Below are positions 33,475 to 43,053 of a DNA stretch of 64,000 bases, piece by piece. Under the pieces are notes generated by a model. The model ran no database searches and was not told the origin of the DNA. It saw nothing but the letters and a program-made list of their open reading frames with translations. This DNA comes from Bartonella sp. HY328 (GTDB taxonomy: Bacteria > Pseudomonadota > Alphaproteobacteria > Rhizobiales > Rhizobiaceae): NCBI RefSeq assembly GCF_025449335.1, contig NZ_CP104883.1, forward strand, positions 2,720,501 to 2,784,500, read 5' to 3'. Both the position numbers and the translations under genes were made by a program. Position 1 is the stretch's first letter. Each line of letters opens with the position of its first letter.

Positions 33475-33512
33475 AAAAAAGAAACGGCCTCCAGAATCCC
33501 TCCTAGAGCCCG
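33475..33512 (-). terminator. Terminator-like hairpin in the greA leader (candidate attenuator)
   Basis: On the minus strand CGGGCTCTAG / CTGGAGGCCG pairs at nine of ten positions (one wobble), with an 8-nt loop, followed by TTTCTTTTTT. It ends only 39 bp before the greA start. A -10-like TATAGT is seen at 33532-33537 just upstream, so a short leader RNA of about 50 nt could be made. Confidence 0.7.
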
Positions 33513-33688
33513 TCACATTTATTAATTTAGTTACTATAGCACAATTAATTTGTTTTTAAAACAATATATATGTGATCGTGGTTTTAGTTTAATACTTTAA
33601 AGCATTTACAATAAAAATGCTATATTCACACAATCAATACCTAGCAAGCCACCGAAAATCTGCTAAATTTAATTAGCTAAATAATAAA

Positions 33689-33731
33689 GCCGGCAATTTA
33701 AAAGCTTTTCTTAAAGCTAAAAATTACCGGC
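33689..33731 (-). terminator. Terminator after the DUF4282 gene
   Basis: Arms GCCGGTAATTT / AAATTGCCGGC (one mismatch) with an inner AAGCTTT hairpin, then TTTATTATTT on the minus strand, 47 bp after the stop. Confidence 0.65.
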
Positions 33732-33777
33732 TCGACATAGTATCAATATTGATTAAAAGTTCATAAAGTACTTTTAA

Positions 33778-34098
33778 TCATTTTTCACTAATTTTCTTCA
33801 AATATTCGTTGCTCTTAAAGGCTACGATTGTTAACTCAACCCACATACGTAAAAGGAAAGTATAAATTAACGTTCCAACAAAAGCGCTAATTAGGAATGC
33901 GAACGCGTTCGCAATATTTCCCGTAAAAAGAGCTGCCAAGGTACTCAAAAGGCAGCCTACGAAAAATAGAGCTAAAAGGATTAAACCTATTATATAAAAT
34001 ACATAGATGATTTTTGGTGTCATAAAGCTATCAAGAGTTAAAAGCTTTTTAATAAAACCCTTGGCTTCCTGCTGATTTACATTAAAATTGTTTTGCAT
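33778..34098 (-). CDS. DUF4282 family membrane protein
   Basis: The 106-residue protein has a short soluble N-tail, then LLTLDSFMTPKIIYVFYIIGLILLALFFVGCLL and a second hydrophobic block (NAFAFLISAFVGTLIYTFLLRMWVELTIVAF). The opening FxxxLTLDSFMTPKIIYVFY and the RMWVELTIVAF end match DUF4282, small proteins with two or three membrane helices of unknown function. GGGA precedes the ATG. It is a single gene between tolC and greA, with its own terminator. Confidence 0.8.
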   Translation of the reverse strand: MQNNFNVNQQEAKGFIKKLLTLDSFMTPKIIYVFYIIGLILLALFFVGCLLSTLAALFTGNIANAFAFLISAFVGTLIYTFLLRMWVELTIVAFKSNEYLKKISEK

Positions 34099-34267
34099 AA
34101 AATTTTCCCATACATTAAATGATCATCAATATAAAATGTAATTAATGTAATAAATTTTATAAATCAACAAAAAAAATGCCAATTTAAGAATAAAGCTTAT
34201 AGATAAAACTATAAGCTTTATTTATTCTAAATATAATATTAGGTATTACTAATTAAATGATTTTTTA

Positions 34268-35620
34268 TTATTGTGGAGGATTAAGGCCAATCCACTTTTT
34301 TTGTACAGCATCGTAATGTTTCATTGGATCATATTTATCAACTGCAAGTCCAAGATAATCGGCGGTCATACGCCCTAAGGCTGACTGTACATTATAACTT
34401 GCAATCACCGTATCACGCTCTGATTGCGCTAAAGCAATTTGCGCATTGATGAGCACCGAGCGCGATTCCAAAACATCAAGGGTTGTTGCCTGACCAACCT
34501 GATATTCTTCGCTACGACCGTTTAGTGCAATTCGTGCGGCTTTAACGCTATCATTATAGGCCGTCACAGCTGAACGAGCCCCTTCAAGCTGGGACCAAGC
34601 AGAGGTTAAAGCACTACGTACTGTGTCGCGTGACACTTCCACCTCAACAGTTGCTTGACTAACTTGCTCTTTTGATTGACGAACTTGTGCCGATAGCCGG
34701 CCACCTTGATAGACAGGAACATTTACTGTAACCCCTGCGCTATTTGCGCGCCCTTCACCAATTGGGAGACCTTTATAAATATGATTATAAGAACTACTTG
34801 CAGAAAGCCCAGCTTGTGGCAGCAAGGCCCCTTCCTTAGATTTAACATTAAACTGCTGTGCATCAAGCGCGTATTTTGAAGCAACAATAGCCGGATGCTC
34901 AGCATCAGCAATTGTATAACCAGCATTCAAATTAGCGGCAATTGCTTTTGCAAGGGCTGGCCGCTCTAAATGACCTGGTTCAACGCCCACAACTTGACGA
35001 TAATAAGCCTGCGCAGATTTAACTGCTGCTTCAGCTTGCGCCAATTCTGATAAAGCTTGCGAGCGAGCAGCGCGAGATTGTGCTAAATTGGTTTGAGTAC
35101 CCTCACCAACATCAAGGCGAGATTGATCAACACGTACCTGCTCGTCCAAAGAAGCGAGATTTTGGCGACGCAAACCCAAAATTTGCTGTTTTGCATATAA
35201 ATCAGCATAAGCCGAAACCGCATTGGTTAACTGGTTTTGCTCTTCATTTCGTAATGCTTCGCGCTGCGCAGCCGCTTGCGCTTGAGCTGCGCGCACATTA
35301 TTAGCCGTTTGAAAGCCGTCAAATAACGACTGACTAAGCTGTATCGCTAAAGACCCGCTATTGGTATAAAGCCCTGTTTGAGCTGCGCGAGAACGGGCCA
35401 AACTTCCCGTTCCTTGAATGATCGGGCGCATACCTGAACGCGCAATAGCAACATCTTCATCGGTAATACGAGCATTAGCTCGCGCCGAATTTAGCGTTGG
35501 GTTATTTTTATATGTTTGTGCCCATGCATCTTTTAAACTATCTGCTGATGCCGGTGTCATAGCAAAGGCAACAGATGCACCCAAGGCAAACAAGCAGGAA
35601 AGTAAAGTTTTCTTTTGCAT
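34268..35620 (-). CDS. tolC: TolC-family outer membrane efflux channel (BepC-like)
   Basis: The 450-residue protein has a signal peptide (cleaved near ASA, residue 26) and two OEP repeats (residues about 30-225 and 235-435) with helical stretches such as NNVRAAQAQAAAQREALRNEEQNQLTNAVSAY. AWAQTYKNNPTLNSARA near the N-terminus is typical of TolC. It is the outer-membrane exit duct for RND, MFS and type I systems; in Brucella the homologue is BepC. A likely partner is the EmrAB-like pump encoded at 21387-24305. It stands alone with no pump beside it. Confidence 0.92.
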   Translation of the reverse strand: MQKKTLLSCLFALGASVAFAMTPASADSLKDAWAQTYKNNPTLNSARANARITDEDVAIARSGMRPIIQGTGSLARSRAAQTGLYTNSGSLAIQLSQSLFDGFQTANNVRAAQAQAAAQREALRNEEQNQLTNAVSAYADLYAKQQILGLRRQNLASLDEQVRVDQSRLDVGEGTQTNLAQSRAARSQALSELAQAEAAVKSAQAYYRQVVGVEPGHLERPALAKAIAANLNAGYTIADAEHPAIVASKYALDAQQFNVKSKEGALLPQAGLSASSSYNHIYKGLPIGEGRANSAGVTVNVPVYQGGRLSAQVRQSKEQVSQATVEVEVSRDTVRSALTSAWSQLEGARSAVTAYNDSVKAARIALNGRSEEYQVGQATTLDVLESRSVLINAQIALAQSERDTVIASYNVQSALGRMTADYLGLAVDKYDPMKHYDAVQKKWIGLNPPQ

Positions 35621-35789
35621 CTATTTTCCCTAATTTAATCCAACGTAAATTAACCAATAAATTTGGCTTTCAATCTTTTAATCTGCCATTATCTTTAATA
35701 TAAATGCACGATAAGGTCAAATCCACATTTGTATAATGTGCCCTACCATTTCAAAGCGCAATCATTACGACAAACAAAAAACTATCTGC

Positions 35790-36587
35790 TTATCGTGTCC
35801 GTGCCATACCATCGCGGGCAGCTTGATATTTAGGATCAAGAAGCGAAGCGCGCTGATAAGACTGGAAGGCTTGAGGCTTATTACCTTGACGTTCTAAAAC
35901 TGTTGCCTGATTATACCAGCTTTCGGCATTTTGCTTGTCCAGCCTTACCGCCGCCGTAAAATCATCCTGAGCATTTTCTAGATCATTTAGCGCAACATAG
36001 GAAACACCACGACCGTTATATGGTGCTGGCTGGCTTGGTTGCCGGGATATTGCGGCACCAAAATCGGCAATCGCTTGACTATGCTGTCCGCGCGCTTGTT
36101 CAACCAAACCACGACCATACCAAGCACGCCCATCAGTTGTACCCAAAGCTATCGCCTGCGAAAAATCATTATAGGCAAGATCAAGTTGATTATTTTCGCG
36201 ATAAAGATTGCCGCGCCCGACTAGGGCAGGCGTATAGCCTGGATCCATCTCCAAGGCGCGCGAATAATCAGCTACCGCTGCCTGATCATTTTTCATATAA
36301 CGATTAATCAAAGCACGGTTGGAGTAAGCTGCCGCAAATTGTGGATTAAGCCTTAAGGCTGTATTAAAGTCATTTATCGCTTCTTTGTATTTTCCAGCAC
36401 GGCCATAGGCTGAACCACGTACATTATAAGCGGTAGCATCATTAGGATTATTGCGAATAACCGCGCTAAGCGAAGAAATATTTTCACTGGACCCCTGCGC
36501 AAGATCCTCGGCAGTACCAACAAAATTTGTTGTAGTGCAACCTGCAAGCAGCAAAACAGCGCATAGGCTCAAACGAAATTTACCCAT
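35790..36587 (-). CDS. TPR-repeat lipoprotein
   Basis: The 265-residue protein begins with a lipoprotein signal ending LLAGC (Cys17), so it should be lipid-anchored in the envelope. Residues about 50-260 are six tetratricopeptide repeats (for example AIRNNPNDATAYNVRGSAYG and AINDFNTALRLNPQFAAAYSN), a scaffold for protein contacts. It resembles NlpI-type proteins in layout, but the partner is unknown. The gene is next to tolC on the same strand, 170 bp apart, and could share a transcript. Confidence 0.85.
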   Translation of the reverse strand: MGKFRLSLCAVLLLAGCTTTNFVGTAEDLAQGSSENISSLSAVIRNNPNDATAYNVRGSAYGRAGKYKEAINDFNTALRLNPQFAAAYSNRALINRYMKNDQAAVADYSRALEMDPGYTPALVGRGNLYRENNQLDLAYNDFSQAIALGTTDGRAWYGRGLVEQARGQHSQAIADFGAAISRQPSQPAPYNGRGVSYVALNDLENAQDDFTAAVRLDKQNAESWYNQATVLERQGNKPQAFQSYQRASLLDPKYQAARDGMARTR

Positions 36588-37142
36588 ATTAAATCCTAAG
36601 AATTAAAGAAGCCCAACCACAGCAAAATGCATATCAAAAATTTTTCGATTATGAAAGAATGTGCAAAAGATTGTCGCATTTTTCAAGTAATTAAAGGCTA
36701 AAAACAAAGTTACAATTTGTGCCACCCCTTATTTCAATTGCCGTTAATGATTATTATGGCAAGAACAAGGCAGAATCACTACATACAATTATGAATGGCA
36801 TAATTGATTGCAAATATAGTCATAAATTATTTAAATATGATTTACTGTGTCGCCAAAGCATCAATTATATATGCCTCAGTTACGCTTTACAAATCGCAGA
36901 TACAATCTATTTTGCGTCAAACCACATGCGATTATAGCTCTGTTGCCATTTAATAAAATGTCGACATTTTTCACGACAACATGGCACCTCAATCAAAACC
37001 ATATTGAAACCAACATCTATATAAACCGTAAGCAAAAGCCTAATAAAAATTGATTCTACAGATAAGTGTGGCTAAAAATAAATTGGGCAGACGTAAACGC
37101 CTGCCCTCAATAATTTTATTTTAGAATCTAGCAGCGCAGACC
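36588..37142. other. Non-coding region between TPR lipoprotein and rpsU
   Basis: AT-rich 555 bp; short frames here lack ribosome sites and family similarity. The only clear element is the rpsU terminator at 37085-37106. Confidence 0.5.
37085..37106 (-). terminator. Terminator of rpsU
   Basis: On the minus strand GGGCAGGCG / CGTCTGCCC hairpin with one mismatch, then AATTTATTTTT, about 40 bp after the stop. Confidence 0.8.
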
Positions 37143-37367
37143 TTAGCGAGCAGCGCGACCTGAAACCAAACCTTCACGCTGTGCGCGCTTGCGAGCGAGC
37201 TTACGAGCGCGACGAACAGCTTCAGCCTTTTCACGGGCGCGCTTTTCAGAAGGCTTTTCATAATGGCCACGCATTTTCATTTCGCGGAAGATACCTTCAC
37301 GCTGCATTTTTTTCTTAAGCGCGCGCAGCGCTTGGTCAACATTGTTATCGCGAACGAGTACCTGCAC
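37143..37367 (-). CDS. rpsU: 30S ribosomal protein S21
   Basis: The 74-residue protein VQVLVRDNNVDQALRALKKKMQREG to the Arg/Lys-rich tail is a typical alphaproteobacterial S21. The correct start is GTG at 37365-37367 (family start MQVLVRDNN), with AGGA six bases upstream; the frame extends 13 codons further without similarity. S21 joins the 30S platform late and helps initiation. It is a single gene with a terminator. Confidence 0.95.
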   Translation of the reverse strand: MQVLVRDNNVDQALRALKKKMQREGIFREMKMRGHYEKPSEKRAREKAEAVRRARKLARKRAQREGLVSGRAAR

Positions 37368-38022
37368 TTGTAATCCTGCTTTTCTCCATAAAAGATGCAC
37401 TGACATGCGATCTTTATATTGGTTAAACTTTCACACGATTGCTATCAATTAAGCAGCGCATAAGCACTACAATAGAACCGGTGATCTTATTAAAATAAAG
37501 TCAAAACTTCTACTCTTGATTATCTATCAAGAAGAATGTGAAGAGCCGATAGCACAAAAACCTAGCATTTGTCTATAAGCTTATGACATTTTGTAGCATT
37601 TTATCGTGCAAACCATAGGTAAAAGTTAAAATTAACAAGCCATTACCGGTAATAATGGCAGGCAGGCTTTTAAATCATCGCTCAGCAAACAAAACAAGAC
37701 AATTGGAATCAATAGGCGACAATCCAAAATGTTTGCTAATTGCAATTAAAGCCAAATATTCCACCAACATCTAAAACTTAATCAAGCTACACAATGCGAT
37801 TGGCGCTATTAATCTTGAGGTTTCAACAAAAATAAAAATTTAATTTCATACCTAATTTATTGCAATTCAATTTTAAAAATCAATTTGGAAAACACTTTGA
37901 TGACCGAGCATTCTTGATAAACTTCCCCCTTAAATTAAAGTTTAGATAACATTTATTTGTGCCTTTCAATGTTAATTTTGCTATATACTTGTTTTACAGC
38001 CTTTAACTTAGGGAGAGTTTTT
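37368..38022. other. Non-coding region between rpsU and hydroxyacid dehydrogenase
   Basis: No gene was found. AAGCCATTA ... TAATGGCAGGCAGGCTTTT (37637-37672) makes a nested hairpin ending in T, but no gene ends before it on the plus strand. It could mark the 3' end of a small RNA, which is speculative. Confidence 0.35.
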
Positions 38023-38952
38023 ATGCTACCATCATGCCTAATTCTTGATAACAGCTTGCCAGCAAAAACAATCGCAGGCATAGAAGCCGTTACAACACCA
38101 ATATTTGCCAAAGATAATCCTAGCGATGATATTCTAAAAAATGTTCAATATGCTGTTGTTTCGCCAATGACTGGATTTGATGAGAGTTGGTTTGATCGGC
38201 TAGCCAATTTAAAGCTCATAGCGGTTTTTGGTGTCGGCTTTGACAAAATTAACATTAAAGAGGCGCGTCGCCGAAATATTGATGTCACCACCACCCTTGG
38301 CATTTTGACCGAAGATGTCACCGACATGGCCTTAGCGCTTTTATTGGCACTTACCCGTAAAATTGTTAAGGGCGATGAATTCATTCGTGCCGGCACTTGG
38401 GCAAAAGGTGAAAAATTTCCGCTAGGCACGTCTATTCGTGGTAAAAAAGTCGGAATTGTTGGGCTTGGTGCCATTGGTTTGGATATTGCTGAGCGAACGC
38501 AAGCTTTTGGCATGCTGCCACGCTATTATAATCGCAGCCCAAAGGCAAATATTACTTGGCCACATTATCCCAACGTTGTAGAACTTGCTAAGGACAGCGA
38601 TGCATTAATTGTTGCAATTTCGGCTAATGGCGAAACGGAAAAAATTATTAATAAGGATGTGTTAGAGGCGCTTGGATCATCAGGAGTGCTCATTAATATT
38701 GCTCGCGGCTCGGTCATTGATGAAGATGCGTTAATCACGGCTTTACAAAACAAAATTATTGCGGGCGCAGGTCTTGATGTGTTTTTAAATGAACCTAAAA
38801 TTAACCCTGCTTTTTTAACCCTTGATAATGTGGTGCTGGCACCCCACCAAGGCAGCGCTACCAATGAAACCCGTGAAGCTATGGGCCAATGCGTCATTGA
38901 TAATATAAAAGCAATTATTGACGGCAAGCCTGCCCTTACCCTTATTAATTAA
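38023..38952 (+). CDS. D-2-hydroxyacid dehydrogenase (glyoxylate/hydroxypyruvate reductase-like)
   Basis: The 309-residue enzyme has the NAD(P)-binding VGIVGLGAIGLDIAE, catalytic Arg in NIARGSV, Glu in FLNEPKI and His in APHQGSAT, the Arg-Glu-His set of the D-isomer specific dehydrogenases. TLGILTEDVTDMALALLLA is typical of the GhrB/hydroxypyruvate reductase group. It reduces 2-oxoacids such as glyoxylate or hydroxypyruvate. ATG 38023 has AGGGAGAG upstream; the longer frame starting at 37957 has none. A second member is encoded at 54889. It ends in its own terminator. Confidence 0.9.
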   Translation: MLPSCLILDNSLPAKTIAGIEAVTTPIFAKDNPSDDILKNVQYAVVSPMTGFDESWFDRLANLKLIAVFGVGFDKINIKEARRRNIDVTTTLGILTEDVTDMALALLLALTRKIVKGDEFIRAGTWAKGEKFPLGTSIRGKKVGIVGLGAIGLDIAERTQAFGMLPRYYNRSPKANITWPHYPNVVELAKDSDALIVAISANGETEKIINKDVLEALGSSGVLINIARGSVIDEDALITALQNKIIAGAGLDVFLNEPKINPAFLTLDNVVLAPHQGSATNETREAMGQCVIDNIKAIIDGKPALTLIN

Positions 38953-38962
38953 TCTATCAAAT

Positions 38963-38988
38963 AAAAGGGGCAACAAAGCCCCTTTTTT
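38963..38988 (+). terminator. Terminator after hydroxyacid dehydrogenase
   Basis: AAAAGGGGC / GCCCCTTTT around AACAAA with TTTT following. Short, strong, and symmetric enough to also end the convergent gene. Confidence 0.9.
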
Positions 38989-39032
38989 AAAGTCAGTTTT
39001 TTATAAAATGCAGTTTTAATAAAACTGCAAAT

Positions 39033-39902
39033 TCAATAAAAGCCTATCGGAAAATAACGCAAATATAGCTCTTGCAACTTACCACTTTGCTCCAATCGGC
39101 TAAGTGAATAATCAAAGGCTTTAGCAAGATTTTCGTCCTGCTCACGCACAGCAATTTGCATACCACCGCCAAGCAATGCTTTATTTAAATAAGGCCCACC
39201 GACAAATTGTGCTTTGCCGCCATTATCAGGATGCGAAAGCCAAAGCGAAAAGCGCATACCATCTCCAAAACCCAGCATAACATCACCGGTTAATACTGCA
39301 CTATAAAGCGTGTCATAATCCTTAAAGCCAACAACTTCAGCTTTTGGAAAATAGCTTCGCGCCATAATTTCATGGCTCGTCTTTGCGACAACACCAATTT
39401 TTATACCCTTGAGCTTATCGCTAAGCGGTTCCAACATAATATTGCTGTCAAGACCGATAAAACGTGCAGGAAATGCAATATAGGCGTGAGAAAACCTTAA
39501 ATATTGGCGGTTATCCATGGTTGGGATTAGGCCGGCAATAATCGCTTCGCCACCCTTGTCCAAAAGCCGTTTTTGCAATTCGTCAAACGGCAAAGCTTCA
39601 ATCTGACAACGCGCGACAATATCAAGGTCTTCGCAAATAGCCCTAATAAGATCGATATTATAGCCCGACAAAACGCCGTCATTATTAAGATAATCAAAGG
39701 GTGGAAAATCAACTATAGTTAAAAACCGTACCCTTTCATATTGGCTCAAATCAGGCTTTGCTGGTTTTATTTTACTATGAAAAAAATGCGGTAAGTCACG
39801 CTGCTGAGCGTGACTTGACCATGGTACAAACAAAGCCAAAATCGTAATAAGGCTTAAAAGCAGTCTGAGACTACGGAAGGTATAAATCGGACATAATCTC
39901 AT
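39033..39902 (-). CDS. Extracellular solute-binding protein, family 3
   Basis: A 289-residue secreted protein (signal peptide to about SSHA, residue 32). FLTIVDFPPFDYLNNDGVLSGYNIDLIRAIC is the entry strand and ligand loop of amino-acid-type SBP_bac_3 proteins, followed by GLIPTMDNRQYLRFSHAYI and the hinge region GIKIGVVAKTSHE. It normally binds a polar amino acid for an ABC importer, but no permease or ATPase is next to it. It follows ppk2 by 25 bp on the same strand and may be cotranscribed. Ligand unknown; an orphan sensor role is also possible. Confidence 0.85.
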   Translation of the reverse strand: MRLCPIYTFRSLRLLLSLITILALFVPWSSHAQQRDLPHFFHSKIKPAKPDLSQYERVRFLTIVDFPPFDYLNNDGVLSGYNIDLIRAICEDLDIVARCQIEALPFDELQKRLLDKGGEAIIAGLIPTMDNRQYLRFSHAYIAFPARFIGLDSNIMLEPLSDKLKGIKIGVVAKTSHEIMARSYFPKAEVVGFKDYDTLYSAVLTGDVMLGFGDGMRFSLWLSHPDNGGKAQFVGGPYLNKALLGGGMQIAVREQDENLAKAFDYSLSRLEQSGKLQELYLRYFPIGFY

Positions 39903-39927
39903 ATTAAAGCTTTAAATCTCACGCTGG

Positions 39928-40875
39928 TTAGGATTTATCATCAGAGGTAAAATTCTTTTCAAATCCATCCCCTTCGCGTAGGAACGATGGACCATGACCA
40001 ATAATATTACCATCTTCCACACCAATGGCATTAATATCGCGATCTGTATAGGGAATTGATAATAAAATTCGCTGAATAACCGCCAAACGAGCCCGCCGTT
40101 TATCATTTGAGCGCACAATAGTCCAAGGCGCCATGGCACTATGTGAAACAGTTACCATCCGCTCTGTTGCTTTGGAATAGTCATCCCACTTAGAAATACC
40201 AGCCTCATCCATTGTCGAGAATTTCCAATGTTTAAGGTCGCTATGGCGACGTTCATGGAAACGCTTCAACTGCATTTCTTGGCCAATATCAAGCCAGAAC
40301 TTAAAGAAACGAATACCATCAGAAACAATTAAGCGTTCAAATGAAGGAACTTCTGACAAGAATAGATCAACTTGCGCTGGACTTGCAAACCCCATAACCG
40401 ATTCAACTCCCGCGCGATTATACCAAGAGCGGTCAAAGGTTACAAATTCTCCACGAGTTGGAAAATGCTGCACATAACGCTGGAAATACCATTGCCCATT
40501 CTCAGTTTCATCGGGCTTGGGTAGCGCCACATTTCGGGCAGAACGCGGATTTAAATATTGACGTAATACGTCGATGGTGCCACCCTTTCCAGCTGCATCA
40601 CGCCCTTCAAACAAGATAACAACCCTGCCACCTTGATCTTGTAGCCAGCCCTGCAATTTTACCAGCTCGATCTGTAAAGCCAAAAGCATTTTTTCATATT
40701 CATCACGGTTCATCTTTTGCGTATAAGGATAACCGCCTGATGTCATTGCCTGCTTTTCAATCCAATCAGGCAATTTGGGATCACTAATATTGAACACCCG
40801 CTTTTTGCCATTTAGAGTAAGCTCGATCCCGTCAACTTTAGGCTTTTTACCATTTTTTTTTGGCTTTTCACTCAC
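39928..40875 (-). CDS. ppk2: Polyphosphate kinase 2 (PPK2 family)
   Basis: The 315-residue enzyme has Walker A GRDAAGKGG (91-99), Walker B-type TFDRSWYNRAGVE and the conserved LPKPDETENGQWYFQRYVQHFPTRGE segment. PPK2 makes or uses polyphosphate to interconvert nucleotides. I start at GTG 40873-40875 (MSEKPKKNGK) because AGGAG (40882-40886) is ideally spaced; the frame extends to 40923 without a ribosome site. It may be cotranscribed with the solute-binding gene downstream. Polyphosphate metabolism fits the phosphate genes in the window. Confidence 0.94.
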   Translation of the reverse strand: MSEKPKKNGKKPKVDGIELTLNGKKRVFNISDPKLPDWIEKQAMTSGGYPYTQKMNRDEYEKMLLALQIELVKLQGWLQDQGGRVVILFEGRDAAGKGGTIDVLRQYLNPRSARNVALPKPDETENGQWYFQRYVQHFPTRGEFVTFDRSWYNRAGVESVMGFASPAQVDLFLSEVPSFERLIVSDGIRFFKFWLDIGQEMQLKRFHERRHSDLKHWKFSTMDEAGISKWDDYSKATERMVTVSHSAMAPWTIVRSNDKRRARLAVIQRILLSIPYTDRDINAIGVEDGNIIGHGPSFLREGDGFEKNFTSDDKS

Positions 40876-41632
40876 AATTGGCTCCTTTTTGCTATTTTCG
40901 ATATTGTATCTGTATAAAATCACAATTTAAATAGTTTTTAAGTCAAATAGATTTCAGCTATCACTAATAAGTTCTAAGCAATTACAATGACCAGCCCTAG
41001 TCCAATTTAGCGCAATTTTTACGGTTTTTAAACTTAAACTATTCCTAGTCACAATTTATAAAATCTAAAAAAGCTAAGTTGTAAAATTGGCCTTATTTTG
41101 TTGTCCATTCTATTTAACTACCCCCGATATAGATATTAAATATTCTAGCAAATTTTAACCTATATTCGAATCAATCTTAAAAAAATGCGTTTCAAATTTC
41201 AGGTATTTTTCGGCTACCAAATAGGCCACAATTTTAGATATTTTCCATACAATATTATTAACTGCGGCAATATGCCCTGCCCACTCAACATTAATGCATA
41301 TGAATGCAATGCTCTTATCTTTAAATAATAAAATCGCGTAATATAAATGGGGATTATCAACCAGTGTAATATATTACTTGTCATACAAAGATATTATTGA
41401 TTCCATTTTTAATTGGCTTTTTAGGGGCTAAATGACACAAGAGTAGAAAATATTAGCAAATCTGATATTGCTTATAAAATAAATTCAGGAACATGAGATT
41501 TTTAATAGGGCATTTTGCAAATAAAGTAATTTGATTTTAAGTAAATTTATAAAGCAAATAAATATATGACTTAAGCGGCTTAACTTACCAAATCAATGCC
41601 CTATGTGACTTTTAGTTGGAGTAAAATGAATA
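40876..41632. other. Large non-coding divergent region ppk2-phoR
   Basis: 757 AT-rich bp with no gene that can be supported and no obvious repeat or Pho box. It should hold promoters for both divergent genes. Confidence 0.5.
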
Positions 41633-42901
41633 ATGAAAAGCCTTGGAATAATTGCTACACTTATTGGGCTTAGCCTTTTACCAGCCATCTGGTTTTTGCC
41701 AAGCCATTTAGCTTTTATGTGGTGTATCATTGTTTTGAGTTTTGAAATATTTTATTTCCGCCGTTTAATTTTACTAATCAAACGTTTAATTCGTTTATCT
41801 GAACGCATAAGCTTTGAAAAACGACCCGCAAATATCATGCAATTTGATGCCGAAAAGCTGGCCAATGCGCTTAATGATCCCTTGGTATTTTTTGACAATT
41901 CAGGCAATATCAGTTTTATCAATCATGCCGCCTATCAAACATTTTCGGGACTTAGCCGCGACCAAAGCCTATTTGCTCGTTTTCGTGCGCCCGAATTGTC
42001 TAATCTTTTTCGCAATGTTGCTGCAAGCGGCGTTGCACGCAGCATTGAATATGATGAAAAAGGGCCCGAGAAACGCTGGTTTAATCTTGCAATCATTCCA
42101 ATCACCAAGGATCTATTTGTTTGCCATTTTCGCGACCATTCGGAAATGCATCGCTTGGCTCGTATGCGTACCGATTTTGTTGCAAATGCCAGCCATGAAT
42201 TGCGCACGCCATTGACATCGCTACGTGGTTTTATTGAAACGCTACGTGGGCCTGCACAAAATGATAGCGAAGCTAGGTCACGTTTTTTGATAATCATGCA
42301 AGAACAGGCCGAGCGCATGTCGCGCTTAATTGACGACTTACTATCGCTTTCACGCCTTGAAACTCAAACGGGGCCCGGTATGGTTGAACCGCTTGATACG
42401 GTCAAATTATTACGTCACGTCACAGACACATTGACACCGCTTGCTCGCAAAAATGATGTCGACATTGAACTTGATCTTGCAGAAAATATACCAGCCCTTG
42501 CTGCCAATCGTGACAGTTTGATTCAGCTATTCCAAAACCTTGTAGAAAATGGCTTAAAATATGCCGCAACCGGCAAGAAAATTGTTGTCTCGGCTAAACC
42601 GGTTGGTAGTCACATCCATATTGCCATTCGTGATTACGGCATGGGTATTGAGGCCGAACATTTACCGCGTCTTACTGAACGCTTTTATCGTGTGAGTGTC
42701 GATATAAGCCGCGCGCACAAAGGCACAGGTCTTGGCCTAGCCATTGTTAAGCACATCATTACCCAACATCGCGGCAAGCTAGAAATAACCTCAAAACTTG
42801 GCGAAGGTTCAACCTTCACGGTTATACTGCCAGCCACCAATAATAAGGAAGCTAATTTGGCTGATATTACGGCCGAAACCCAACAAACAATGTCCCCGTA
42901 A
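41633..42901 (+). CDS. phoR: Sensor histidine kinase, PhoR-like
   Basis: The 422-residue kinase has two N-terminal membrane helices (about 5-24 and 26-43), a PAS-like domain (residues 75-165), the HisKA box FVANASHELRTPL with His188, and an HATPase domain with NLVENGLKYA, DYGMGI and GTGLGLAIVKH. This layout is that of PhoR, which senses phosphate through Pst/PhoU and phosphorylates PhoB. PhoB and pst genes are not here, so the symbol rests on similarity. TTGGAG lies 12 bases before the ATG. chpT follows after 152 bp. Confidence 0.85.
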   Translation: MKSLGIIATLIGLSLLPAIWFLPSHLAFMWCIIVLSFEIFYFRRLILLIKRLIRLSERISFEKRPANIMQFDAEKLANALNDPLVFFDNSGNISFINHAAYQTFSGLSRDQSLFARFRAPELSNLFRNVAASGVARSIEYDEKGPEKRWFNLAIIPITKDLFVCHFRDHSEMHRLARMRTDFVANASHELRTPLTSLRGFIETLRGPAQNDSEARSRFLIIMQEQAERMSRLIDDLLSLSRLETQTGPGMVEPLDTVKLLRHVTDTLTPLARKNDVDIELDLAENIPALAANRDSLIQLFQNLVENGLKYAATGKKIVVSAKPVGSHIHIAIRDYGMGIEAEHLPRLTERFYRVSVDISRAHKGTGLGLAIVKHIITQHRGKLEITSKLGEGSTFTVILPATNNKEANLADITAETQQTMSP

Positions 42902-43053
42902 ACAATATATTGTTTTACCGACAATAGCAGTCAGTAAATCAATATTTAAAAGATGGTATAAGCTTTTTAAGCAAATGATTAGGAAACTATTCACTTCATT
43001 GCATTATAACCAAGCAAACTAGTCCATATGCATTTTTCAAAAGCGGAGTTACC

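Noticed and set aside
36719..37053. Two overlapping plus-strand frames before rpsU
   Set aside because: They overlap each other in different frames, lack ribosome sites and show no domain-like pattern.
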